Assembly: GCA_032718475.1 (NCBI GenBank)
Contig: JAUCBJ010008953.1
Span: 1-64,000 of the forward strand
Direction: 5' to 3'
DNA length: 64,000 bases
Source: Nemertoderma westbladi
Lineage: Eukaryota; Xenacoelomorpha; Nemertodermatida; Nemertodermatidae
Both the position numbers and the translations under genes were made by a program. The notes under the pieces are model-generated. The model did not search any database. It had not been told where the DNA came from and saw nothing but the letters and a program-made list of their open reading frames with translations. Shown one piece after another: positions 22,899 to 32,907 of this stretch (positions within the stretch are counted from its first letter, which is position 1; every line of letters starts with the position of its first letter).

Positions 22899-25025
22899 CT
22901 AAGGGAAAGAAAGTTTGCTTAATGCGGAACTGAATTTTACTAGAATATATAAATCATCGCAACCTGTATACTTCTCTATAAGTTTGTACAGAGAAACGAC
23001 CGATTCATTACCAACTCTAGACAATTCCATAAGGAGTTCTCCATTAAAGTTACGAAATTTATCAGATATTCCTTCTAAATTGTTCTCTATCAACCATTTT
23101 CGCACATCATTCTGCGTCCAATTGGAAACAGCCATAGTGAGCGCTCTTTGTAAAGGAGCTACTTTTACTGGTTTAGCAACGGGACTGGTCGTTGTCATTA
23201 CATTTTCTCCGCAGTACTTGCCAACGCGTTCTAATATCCTTGGCCATTCGCGATCGATTTGTTCGTATTCGTATAATTCATAGTACAAAGAAGTCGACAC
23301 GATTGCTCCAAGCCATCCATCCGCTCTGTAATCTTTTTCAACAAGTACCGGTATCACTGGTTTGTCCAGTAAATAAGCGTATTTAGCTTCAGTTCTACAG
23401 AATCTGCTATCCTTATATTGATGCGATATGCTCATGATCACCACACGAGAAGTCTCAACTGCATCAGCCATCGACTCCAATACATCCTCATTTACTTTAT
23501 CAACATCCATCCAAACTTTATACCCAGACCTTTGCAACAAATCTTTGATTTTCAACATAATAACCTGATAATCCCATTGGTAACTTATCATCACATCTAC
23601 CGCGGTTGCATCTACAATTGTATCATCCGGACCCAAAATTGAAAACAGTGCTCCAGTACATTCCTTGTGAAGGGTACTGTCGCTCGAGTTAGTCGCCTTG
23701 ATATCCTGAAGCAAAGTTACACATTCGGTTTGGCTCTTCAAATACTCCGCATAGCCTTCAACAAAAGATAAAAACCAAATTCCCTTCACAGCTTCTATTT
23801 GTTCTTCAGCACTAAAATCTTCTGATTCTTTAATTATTTTGATAAAGATCTCAGTTCCCTTGCCATCGATGACATGGCGTTTGTTGCCATCATTTACTAT
23901 CACCCCGTTCAACCCTTGAAGAAGTTCACATAGATGGCATTTCTCGCTACTTCTTATACAATAATGATCACTGCAGTCCATAGCATCGCCAATCATCTCC
24001 AGAAGGAATTCAATGTTTTGTGGAGATGAATTCAACTTGTCGTTTTCCTCTTCTTCAAGAATATTACTCAAAATGAAAATGGATTTCAGTTTAACCATTT
24101 GGAAGTCAGTGGATAAGAACCTTTCTAAGATAGCAACAGCGTTGCAACGACGATAAATAGTCCGGCAGTCGATTGCCTTAGCTAAGTTGTAAAGAAGAAG
24201 TAGAGATTCACCGACCAAATCGATAACGGGAAGGCACTGATGATTTCTTAGATCAAGTTGTGGCAAATCAATTTCGTGAAACAAATGAGGTATAATTTGT
24301 GATTTAAGCACCTCTGTACACATAGTTCGTGATTTATCAGTAACGTTCCCAAGTATTCTCTTGTACGATGAATATACCTTAAGAAGAACTAAATTTGTGT
24401 TTACCACTTCAGATGATGCGTTAAGGAAACCAACTTTAGTGCCATGAAATACAACCATGTTATCTCGTGATAACAACTCAAAGGGTTTAATATTCGTTAA
24501 TATATGCACGTGGAGGTTCACAAATGGTAAACTGATAGCGTCAGATACTTCATTGAAGATATCATCATCCTCGATCCTAAATCGTAACACATCGTATGCG
24601 TAATCTATAGCATGAAATCGATCCTCAGCATCCACGGTGGCATAGTTTGAATAGGATTCCAGGTCTTGAATAGATGAAATAATTTTTTTAATTAGAGTTT
24701 TTGTCCAAATCTGGGAAATTTGGTTATCATCACATTCATTTATGAATGAAGCAAAGCCTTCATAAAAAGGCCCCATTTGAGTCTCAAACTCATCAAATTG
24801 GCTAATATTCACAAGAGATATCTCTGGGTCATTTTCAGTATATTTGGTCATTACGTCTGTCTTTGTAGGTTTGCCCGCTAGAGTCTCAATATAATTCGTT
24901 GCGAATGGAGTGCCAGCGTTTGTTGTTGATTGATGGAAGGGTTTGTCTAAGAAGGCCTCATCTTCTTCGTTATCCGGTGTCGCCGGCTCACAAGCTGCCG
25001 ACTTATAACTAACACCACAACCCAT
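22899..25025 (-). CDS. ARM-like/TIR/SAM protein, putative NADase-type signalling protein
   Basis: The protein has 708 residues in a single exon. I chose the Met at 25025 because it gives MGCGVS, an N-myristoylation-type start; an upstream in-frame Met adds 12 residues. Residues about 85-470 are helical with ARM/HEAT-like hydrophobic repeats (e.g. SLLLLYNLAK, ECTGALFSILG). A TIR domain spans about 475-605: VDVMISYQWDYQV opens it, WMDVDKVNEDVL is the BB-loop region, and SRFCRTEAKYA holds Glu546 where SARM1-type TIRs have their catalytic NADase Glu. A SAM domain (about 634-705) starts WTQNDVRKWL. The order ARM-TIR-SAM differs from SARM1 (ARM-SAM-SAM-TIR). NAD cleavage, membrane anchoring and SAM oligomerisation are inferences from the families. 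The gene is nested in a CELF intron on the same strand. Confidence 0.9.
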   Translation of the reverse strand: MGCGVSYKSAACEPATPDNEEDEAFLDKPFHQSTTNAGTPFATNYIETLAGKPTKTDVMTKYTENDPEISLVNISQFDEFETQMGPFYEGFASFINECDDNQISQIWTKTLIKKIISSIQDLESYSNYATVDAEDRFHAIDYAYDVLRFRIEDDDIFNEVSDAISLPFVNLHVHILTNIKPFELLSRDNMVVFHGTKVGFLNASSEVVNTNLVLLKVYSSYKRILGNVTDKSRTMCTEVLKSQIIPHLFHEIDLPQLDLRNHQCLPVIDLVGESLLLLYNLAKAIDCRTIYRRCNAVAILERFLSTDFQMVKLKSIFILSNILEEEENDKLNSSPQNIEFLLEMIGDAMDCSDHYCIRSSEKCHLCELLQGLNGVIVNDGNKRHVIDGKGTEIFIKIIKESEDFSAEEQIEAVKGIWFLSFVEGYAEYLKSQTECVTLLQDIKATNSSDSTLHKECTGALFSILGPDDTIVDATAVDVMISYQWDYQVIMLKIKDLLQRSGYKVWMDVDKVNEDVLESMADAVETSRVVIMSISHQYKDSRFCRTEAKYAYLLDKPVIPVLVEKDYRADGWLGAIVSTSLYYELYEYEQIDREWPRILERVGKYCGENVMTTTSPVAKPVKVAPLQRALTMAVSNWTQNDVRKWLIENNLEGISDKFRNFNGELLMELSRVGNESVVSLYKLIEKYTGCDDLYILVKFSSALSKLSFP

Positions 25026-25613
25026 AGGAAATCGCTTAATGATGGTGAAAGTTACATGCACAATAAATACTAAATCAGCTTGGGTTTTCCACGTGTTTAG
25101 ACTATTGCATGAGTAATATTAAAAAAAAAGAAAATGTCTTAAAGCATAATATGAATGAGAACAATTGTTGTTGATAGGGATATTCCTAACAATTAGAATA
25201 ACCTCATATACTTATTACAAGCGATAACCATACCTGCCAAATATAAAGTCGGAGATGCCAAATATTATTATCATACTTAACTGATATAATTAATTAAAAG
25301 GGCGAGCAAAAATTACTTAACTAATTCTTATAATATTCTTTGGGGACGGCTTAGCAAACTTCGACGACACTCATTCACTCAATGTACCTGTAATAATTTC
25401 TAAAGTTTCGTTGGGCGCACACAGCATTGCAAAGTCGGCAATGACATCCAGGTGGGATGAAACACCAAAATAAATTATAAAAATTATAATTTCAACTTAT
25501 TCAACCATCATTCTACCCCATGGAGTTGTAGTGCTTCTACGAGATCAGATGGGTAGAATGATCGGTAGAATGGAAGTTGGGTGGATACATGGATGGAGGG
25601 GAGGTGATAGTAC

Positions 25614-26351
25614 GGGTGTTCCATAATGATCCCCCCCCCCCTGGCCAGCCAAAACTGCCAGACATGTACTTTAGTGTAATATATCATTCGAAAGAGAATA
25701 TAATTCTGAGCTTGCATGCACAAAACTATAAAAATTGTATAGGCAATTCTTTAAACATATCTTACTTTTCAATATTTGTGATTTAATCACAATTAATCAC
25801 AGATTTGCAACCCTGTTTAAACAGTTATTACTGCCTGACTTTTGCTGTATTGCAATATATATATATTTTTTTTTTTAATGAGTTTTTTTTCTGAATTAGC
25901 CCCAACATAAGTAATTAAAATGACAAGTTCAAGCGCAATCTTCGATGACTCTGATGAAAAACGTATGGTTGAGAGGATCAGAGATGTTACTTTTAGAGAG
26001 GGTCGTGATTATGTGGCATAATCAAACTGAACTCAAACCAAAACGGCCCCTTTAAGGACCAACAACCTTTGCCACTACCGAGGAGCTCCCCGTGCTGCAA
26101 AGGGGAAGCATGGCTGGAAATCTGATGACTAACGCTGGATAAATTATTTTTTTAATATTGTGATTGAATCAAAAATATTGATAAGTAAGATAGGTTTAAA
26201 GAATAAGCTATAAAATGTTTATACCTTTGTATTGGACCCTACATTTTTCCATGCAAGCTTGCGAATGATTTTCTCTTTCGATATTACACTAAGGTGCATG
26301 ACTGGCAGTTTTGGCTGGCCAGGGGGGGGTGGCAATCATTATGGAACACCC
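25614..26351. mobile_element. DNA element with long (about 180-bp) inverted repeats
   Basis: It begins GGGTGTTCCATAATGAT, a C tract, then TGGCCAGCCAAAACTGCCAG, and ends with the inverse (CTGGCAGTTTTGGCTGGCCA, G tract, ATCATTATGGAACACCC). The inverted arms extend inward through ACTTTAGTGTAATAT and the TTTAAACATATCTTACTTTT region, to about 25795 and 26155. The unique core (25860-26150) holds a short frame MTSSSAIFDD..(25920-26021) of unknown origin and a histone-type stem-loop-like 16-mer. The flanks at 25565-25613 and 26353-26403 are about 45 bp of similar sequence, perhaps a pre-existing repeat. No transposase is encoded. Confidence 0.75.
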
Positions 26352-27239
26352 GCTAGAATGGCAGTTGGATGGATACATGGATGAAGGAGGGGAGGTTATA
26401 GTCGAATGGAGAATGGCAGTTGACATTCACCTGTGTTACAGTTTCATTTAAACTGCAGTATTAGGCCTACCGCTACAGTAATAAATAGGTCACACACCAT
26501 ACCCATGCCCAATTAATACATGGCGACTGTGGGATCATCTAGCATTACTATAGTTTAAGCGAGTAAAGGGAAGTGAAAAGTCGGATAAGGAATGGTGAAA
26601 CGACAATTTTGAGGAATAAAATGACGACTTTGGATCACGTGATGTTAAATTAGCGTCGCTCGCTAACAACTTTAGTATCATTCAACAATTACTTCAATAT
26701 TTATACTCCGTGATATCGATCCCACTCCTAAAAAAATCCGGATCGGGACAGGGACAGGAAATTTTTAGGCATCGGAAAGGATACGGTTTGGGAAAATACA
26801 AGAAAAGTACAGTAACGCCAATAACTGGAACGTAATGTACTAAATTATTTGATAAAGTGTTCACTGGGTCTACATTAATAGAGATTGTTTTAATTAAATT
26901 ATCAATCAAATTAAGTAAAGAAAAACCTACATGATACGGTAACATAAATTCTAAAATTGTAAAGCTTTGCCTGATGAGAAAAAATTTGTTGTGGGGCTTA
27001 TCAAGATATATAAGTCTATAGATCACCCTTCCCCTTTAGTTCCCAATACGTAGTTATATAACAACCGGCAAGATTTTGTAGTTAACTTACTCGGCAATAT
27101 AATTAAGATTATTAATTTGAATAATTATTCGTAAAACATAAATAGTTATAATCCCATCACACGTCAATAATTGTAGCGGGAAGGTGATAAGCTTCTTTTG
27201 TTGGAAAAGTAGGAATTCAAATATTGTTTTACTTACATG

Positions 27240-27405
27240 GATGTGGACAATGGCGGATGTGGACAATGTGGATGTGGACAATGTGGATGTGGACAATGTG
27301 GATGTGGACAATGTGGATGTGGACAATGTGGATGTGGACAATGTGGATGTGGACAATGTGGATGTGGACAATGTGGATGTGGACAATGTGGATGTGGACA
27401 ATGGA
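27240..27405. repeat. 15-bp tandem repeat (GATGTGGACAATGTG), about 11 copies
   Basis: The copies of GATGTGGACAATGTG are nearly perfect. Fifteen is divisible by three, so all frames stay open and give spurious peptides (VDNVD, WTMWM). It lies within a CELF intron. Confidence 0.95.
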
Positions 27406-28092
27406 CTGAACAATGAACATGATAGAACAAATTAGTTAGTCCCGTTAGCAAAAAATACCTAGCGGTTGCTATGGAGACGGGGATATAATAAACACGTGGT
27501 TTCTGGATAGTTTGTCAAAACATGGCATTAATGACATTTTAGAAATTCAAAATATACAATACCTTGGTTTTAGTTGGTCCGTGTCTTGTGGCTATTTAAC
27601 TACCTTTTTCCGGTGTCTGGGGTGATGCTATTAGATCGGTTAGATATATATATATAGGCAAACTGGACTAAATTTCAAGGAAAAAATCTAGCCTCAGAGC
27701 AATTTCGTTGCGATGCGATGCAGAGACGACTTCGTGCCAAAATAGGGACAAGGAGATCCATGGTTATATTGGGTAGAGAGGTGGTTTTTGCATAACAATA
27801 CATTGTCAGTATAAGCTATGTTTTAAATGTTTGTTTATAATAAAGTGCATAACTTTTTCCATCAAGGGCAGAAATACAAAGCCAAATTATGAATCTTAAA
27901 CAGCAACAGTTTTAGTGAAGACTTATGATGGGAAAACGCAGCACATGCGACAGAGAAACAGCAAACTAAAACGCCAAAACAAGTAATACAAACAGTTGCT
28001 GCAAATTCGTTACGACCCAGGAATATGAGGCTCAACGCTAATGTTGATCACACAGATGACATGCTGCTAATGAGATTAACTACACCACTCAC

Positions 28093-28164
28093 TTGATGGT
28101 GTGGTGGACGGCATGGCGTCGTTGTTAGCCATAAAGTTATGTAGAACTTTATTGTCAGTAGCAC
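28093..28164 (-). CDS. CELF: CELF exon: linker, 72 bp
   Basis: The acceptor is GTACTTCTACAG|GTGC and the donor is CATCAA|GTGAGT. In phase 1 it reads (G)ATDNKVLHNFMANNDAMPST and TPS. It encodes disordered linker between RRM2 and RRM3. Length and phase make it a symmetric cassette that can be skipped in frame. It is supported only by good splice sites and phase agreement with both neighbours, since linkers are poorly conserved. Confidence 0.7.
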
Positions 28165-28581
28165 CTGTAGAAGTACCATATAATAAGTTCGGAAACTAAA
28201 AAATATTCATTCGTAAAGAACTTGTCGACGGCGCAACAACACACGCCAAACTCGGAACATACTGTGCCAAGGCAAGCCGCGGTAAATGACTTGAATACAC
28301 AATAATTACTTTATCAAGACACTCACTGATAAATTTTCACTATTAAAATCCAAATTTCCAAAAAAGGAATTAAATTTAAAACGCTAAATGAAATTCACAA
28401 GAAATACAGCAATTAACTTACCGCGCAGTGAAATAGAAAAAATATTATATAAATAGCATGCAAATAATTCATAGTTCAAAGGGCAATAACGGGGTTAGCC
28501 AAGTCGGCCATGAATGGTACCTACTACCAAAACTAGTTAAGGACCAACTACCCAATGATGTTATGTGTTTGGTGGACCCAC
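28165..28581 (-). other. Short CELF intron (417 bp)
   Basis: This sequence separates two linker exons. It is AT-rich and I see no other element in it. Confidence 0.65.
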
Positions 28582-28695
28582 CTGGGTGTGACATCATCAT
28601 GTTTGTCATAGACTGATTCGTGTGTTTCTGTTGTAAATTCGGCATCATTGACTGTTGTTGTGTGTGTTGCTGCTGGGGCAACCCCGCTAAACCGG
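28582..28695 (-). CDS. CELF: CELF exon: Gln/Met-rich linker, 114 bp
   Basis: The acceptor is ATTTGTATTTGTAG|CCGG and the donor is CACCCAG|GTGGGT. In phase 1 it reads (A)GLAGLPQQQHTQQQSMMPNL, QQKHTNQSMTNMMMSHP. This low-complexity Gln/Met/Asn-rich linker is of the kind found between RRM2 and RRM3 of CELF proteins, where activation and protein-contact segments lie. It is a multiple of three, with symmetric phase. Confidence 0.82.
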
Positions 28696-29453
28696 CTACA
28701 AATACAAATAATTTGTACGTTAATATGATTATTGGTTATTTATAAGTATAAATCAGATATCGCAGACAGACATGTTCTATTAGGTTCTATAATATTTGTG
28801 ATTGTATATCATGTAGTAATTTCTCGCTGGTATATTTATTTAATTCTGACCCAATAATATGCAGACATACAGAGAGACACACTTCTATAAGCCTCGCCAT
28901 TGCCTACTATACAACTAAAGACTCGGTGCTTGAAACTTGAGATGTATTGTGATGAGAGAAGCCGTGATGTTATGAGATTGTGACAGCCATTACGTGCATA
29001 CTGACTCTGACGTCACTCGCTGAAACACCGACAGATTTCAAAGAGGATGACCATTAATATTCAGGAAATATTAATTTTCTTATTTTTACTTTTGCAACAG
29101 GAAATTGGTTTCCTAAGCTATCCTCTCCAGATTTTCCCAGTAATTTATATATTTCTGTTTATTTTCTGATATCCCAGTCCCAGATATTGTAGTTTATATC
29201 TAGTGAACTAAAACCAATCAGCTGCGTGATTAAATAATATTAAGATAATATATTCACCAACACAAAGCTAGAGAACAAACAACGACACATACAAATATAA
29301 TTTACTGACCGACCCAGATAAGTATAATTTATATAAAATTATCCATTTATATACACAAATAAAATAACGTGCTTAGCACTAATGATTATTAATAAACACT
29401 ATATTAATGAATCTATTTATCGTTAGGGAAAATATTAATGAATCTATTTATCG

Positions 29454-29903
29454 TTAGGGAATGAAATTCGACTCATGTAGTTTCTTCCAATCACCGTCAT
29501 GTAATTCCTTAACAGCACAATTAATATCGCTGTTTATAGCCCTAATTAGTTCTTCTGCGGAATCAAAGTTTCTCATCGGACGAATAAACCCAGTAACGGC
29601 TACTCTTAACATGGAACCGTATAGATCTCTATCGAATCTGTGAATTATGTGTGTCTCAAACGACTTTATATTGTTTTGGTAATAAGGGTTCCAACCCACG
29701 CTTGCGACCATTTTGTAAACCGGTCCGGTGGAGTTCAGTTGCGCAAAACCGTAATAAACTCCAGGTGCCATCTCATCCGGTAAACGCGAAACAACCGACT
29801 GAGAAAAGTTCGCCGTTGGAATTCCCAACTCCTTGCTGCCCCGCCCGAATCCTGCCACTATTTCGCCGCCAAGATAATAGGGGAACCGCAACGGGATACT
29901 CAT
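29454..29903 (-). CDS. RFK: Riboflavin kinase, single-exon, nested in a CELF intron
   Basis: The 149-residue product converts riboflavin plus ATP to FMN, the first step of flavin cofactor synthesis, in the cytosol. It starts MSIPLRFPYYLGGEIVAGFG; the conserved RGSKELGIPTAN stretch (21-32) holds the PTAN nucleotide/flavin-binding motif. MAPGVYYGFAQL (45-56), FETHIIHRF (82-90, with Glu83 as the catalytic base) and DLYGSMLRVAVTGFIRP (93-109) are all typical of animal RFK, and the length matches the usual 150-160. The open frame extends 36 codons upstream, but conservation starts at this Met. No introns. A 31-bp tandem duplication overlaps the stop codon (29402-29461). It is on the same strand as the host gene. 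Confidence 0.93.
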   Translation of the reverse strand: MSIPLRFPYYLGGEIVAGFGRGSKELGIPTANFSQSVVSRLPDEMAPGVYYGFAQLNSTGPVYKMVASVGWNPYYQNNIKSFETHIIHRFDRDLYGSMLRVAVTGFIRPMRNFDSAEELIRAINSDINCAVKELHDGDWKKLHESNFIP

Positions 29904-30534
29904 TGTAATTGTCGTAACCGTAAAGGTCGATATTCTATAGGTTTTATCTGACAGTATGACGTAATCGGACGCGTGAAAGTATGTATGGTTAACGCGATTA
30001 ACAAATATCAAAGATCATAAGAATATAATAATATAATAAATACAAGAGTGTATGATAATAGATTCACGAACAAGTCACTGTGCAAATACTGTCACAATTC
30101 CATATAGATAAAAGAGAGGCCATTGACCAATAAAACATTGATTAGCAGTTACTTGCCAGAAACCGATGTTAGTATGTAGGGCACCACTACAGTTCGGTTG
30201 TAGGGGGAACTGTCAGATAGCTGATTATTTAAATTTCCCGCCTTGGTTAAATGATAGGAATATATATAACTGTATCCAATAATAGATTGGAAGTACTAGA
30301 AAGCCTACACTGTGAATGGAATAAAGTGCCATATTGGCACATGCCTATTATTATTGTTATGCCGCTAAAAAGTAATTCGCGAAAGCCGAAAGATCTTCTC
30401 CTATATTAGGGTCATTTAGGACTAACACATTGGCGATGCGCCATCACTAGTTTTTGGTAGTGCGCGGTGTACGTGGTACGAAAAATGCAAATTATTTACC
30501 AAAATAATTAATAGATATGAAACACAGAAAGAGA

Positions 30535-30745
30535 GAGGGGGGGGGCTCATATTAAAAAATCATCCCTCTCAGATTAAATCACAAAAATAAAACCTGTAAC
30601 GTGTTCTATTAATTTTCGTTTATTGTTTTGGTTAGAATAAACGTGGCACTGTAAATGCTTTATTCCCTTTATTGATAATTTTACATTGTTAATTGATAGA
30701 GACTTATTATTAATTCACTAATTCCGAGATGGGATTCCCCGGGGA
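30535..30745 (+). mobile_element. Divergent poly-G MITE relative
   Basis: It begins with a G run (30537-30546) and shares AATCATCCCTCTC, AAAATAAAACCTGTAACGTG, TTATTGTTTTGGTTAGAATA, GCACTGTAA and TTATTCCCTTTATTGATAAT with the intact copies. The right end reads CCGAGATGGGATTCCCCGGG instead of the GGACGCAA inverted repeat. It is probably an old or subfamily copy. Confidence 0.5.
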
Positions 30746-30807
30746 TAATTAACCGGAACAATTTAATTCACGGAAAAAATAGCAAGTTAATAGACGAGAA
30801 AAAAATT

Positions 30808-32907
30808 ACAAGCAACACTGGCTGTATCGATTCTATTTGACCTCTCCCGCTCCCACAAACTGGATAACAAGCAACACTGGCTGTATCGATTCTATTTGAC
30901 CTCTCCCGCTCCCACAAACTGGTTAACAAGCAACACTGGCTGTATCGATTCTATTTGACCTCTCTCGCTCCCACAAACTGGTTAACAAGCAACACTGGCT
31001 GTATCGATTCTATTTGACCTCTCCCGCTCCCACAAACTGGTTAACAAGCAACACTGGCTGTATCGATTCTATTTGACCTCTCTCGCTCCCACAAACTGGT
31101 TAACAAGCAACACTGGCTGTATCGATTCTATTTGACCTCTCCCGCTCCCACAAACTGGTTAACAAGCAACACTGGCTGTATCGATTCTATTTGACCTCTC
31201 CCGCTCCCACAAACTGGTTAACAAGCAACACTGGCTGTATCGATTCTATTTGACCTCTCTCGCTCCCACAAACTGGTTAACAAGCAACACTGGCTGTATC
31301 GATTCTATTTGACCTCTCCCGTTCCCACAAATTGGTTAACAAGCAACACTGGCTGTATCGATTCTATTTGACCTCTCCCACTCCCACAAACTGGTTAACA
31401 AGCAACACTGGCTGTATCGATTATATTTGACCTCTCCCGCTCTGGCTGTATCAGTTCTATTTGACCTCTCCCACTCTGGCTGTATCAGTTCTATTTGACC
31501 TCTCCCACTCTGGCTGTATCAGTTCTATTTGACCTCTCCCACTCTGGCTGTATCAGTTCTATTTGACCTCTCCCACTCTGGCTGTATCAGTTCTATTTGA
31601 CCTCTCCCACTCTGGCTGTTTCAGTTCTATTTGACCTCTCCCACTCTGGCTGTATCAGTTCTATTTGACCTCTCCCACTCTGGCTGTATCAGTTCTATTT
31701 GACCTCTCCTACTCCCACAAACTGGTTAACAAGCAACACTGGCTGTATCGATTCTATTTGACCTCTCCCACTCCCACAAACTGGTTAACAAGCAACACTG
31801 GCTGTATCGATTCTATTTGACCTCTCCCGCTCCCACAAACTGGTTAACAAGCAACACTGGCTGTATCGATTCTATTTGACCTCTCCCGCTCCCACAAACT
31901 GGTTAACAAGCAACACTGGCTGTATCGATTCTATTTGACCTCTCCCGCCCCCACAAACTGGTTAACAAGCAACTCTGGCTGTATCAGTTCTATTTGACCT
32001 CTCCCACTCTGGCTTTATCGGTTCTATTTGATCTCTCCCACTCTGGCTGTATCAGTTCTATTTGACCTCTCCCACTCTGGCTGTATCAGTTCTATTTGAC
32101 CTCTCCCACTCTGGCTGTATCAGTTCTATTTGACCTCTCCCACTCTGGCTGTATCAGTTCTATTTGACCTCTCCCACTCTGGCTGTATCAGTTCTATTTG
32201 ACCTCTCCCACTCTGGCTTTATCGGTTCTATTTGATCTCTCCCACACTGGCTGTATCAGTTCTATTTGACCTCTCCCACTCTGGCTGTATCAGTTCTATT
32301 TGACCTCTCCCACTCTGGCTGTATCAGTTCTATTTGACCTCTCCCACTCTGGCTGTATCAGTTCTATTTGACCTCTCCCACTCTGGCTGTATCAGTTCTA
32401 TTTGACCTCTCCCACTCTGGCTGTATCAGTTCTATTTGACCTCTCCCACTCTGGCTGTATCAGTTCTATTTGACCTCTCCCACTCTGGCTGTATCAGTTC
32501 TATTTGACCTCTCCCACTCTGGCTGTATCAGTTCTATTTGACCTCTCCCACTCTGGCTGTATCAGTTCTATTTGACCTCTCCCACTCTGGCTGTATCAGT
32601 TCTATTTGACCTCTCCCACTCTGGCTGTATCAGTTCTATTTGACCTCTCCCACTCTGGCTGTATCAGTTCTATTTGACCTCTCCCACTCTGGCTGTATCA
32701 GTTCTATTTGACCTCTCCCACTCTGGCTTTATCGGTTCTATTTGACCTCTCCCACACTGGCTGTATCAGTTCTATTTGACCTCTCCCACTCTGGCTGTAT
32801 CAGTTCTATTTGACCTCTCCCACACTGGCTGTATCAGTTCTATTTGACCTCTCCCACTCTGGCTGTATCAGTTCTATTTGACCTCTCCTACTCCCACAAA
32901 CTGGTTA
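30808..32907. repeat. Two-form minisatellite: 59-bp and 34-bp units interleaved
   Basis: The long unit is AACAAGCAACACTGGCTGTA + TCGATTCTATTTGACCTCTC + CCGCTCCCACAAACTGGTT. The short unit CTGGCTGTATCAGTTCTATT + TGACCTCTCCCACT lacks the 25 bp CCCACAAACTGGTTAACAAG+CAACA. Long units fill 30808-31440 and 31700-31975; short units fill 31440-31700 and 31975-32890. All short units share the CAGTT (not CGATT) variant, so the deletion form arose once and then expanded. Confidence 0.95.

Larger units (their letters stand above)
20518..28092 (-). other. CELF intron (7.6 kb) hosting the TIR-SAM gene
   Basis: Apart from the listed MITE, the 46-bp repeat, the TIR-SAM gene, the long-inverted-repeat element and the 15-bp repeat, it holds a short imperfect repeat of AGTTAAGTAGTTTCTT at 22002-22100 and a C/G palindrome at 22637-22678. 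The stretches 26410-27230 and 27420-28090 contain nothing I recognise. Confidence 0.6.
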
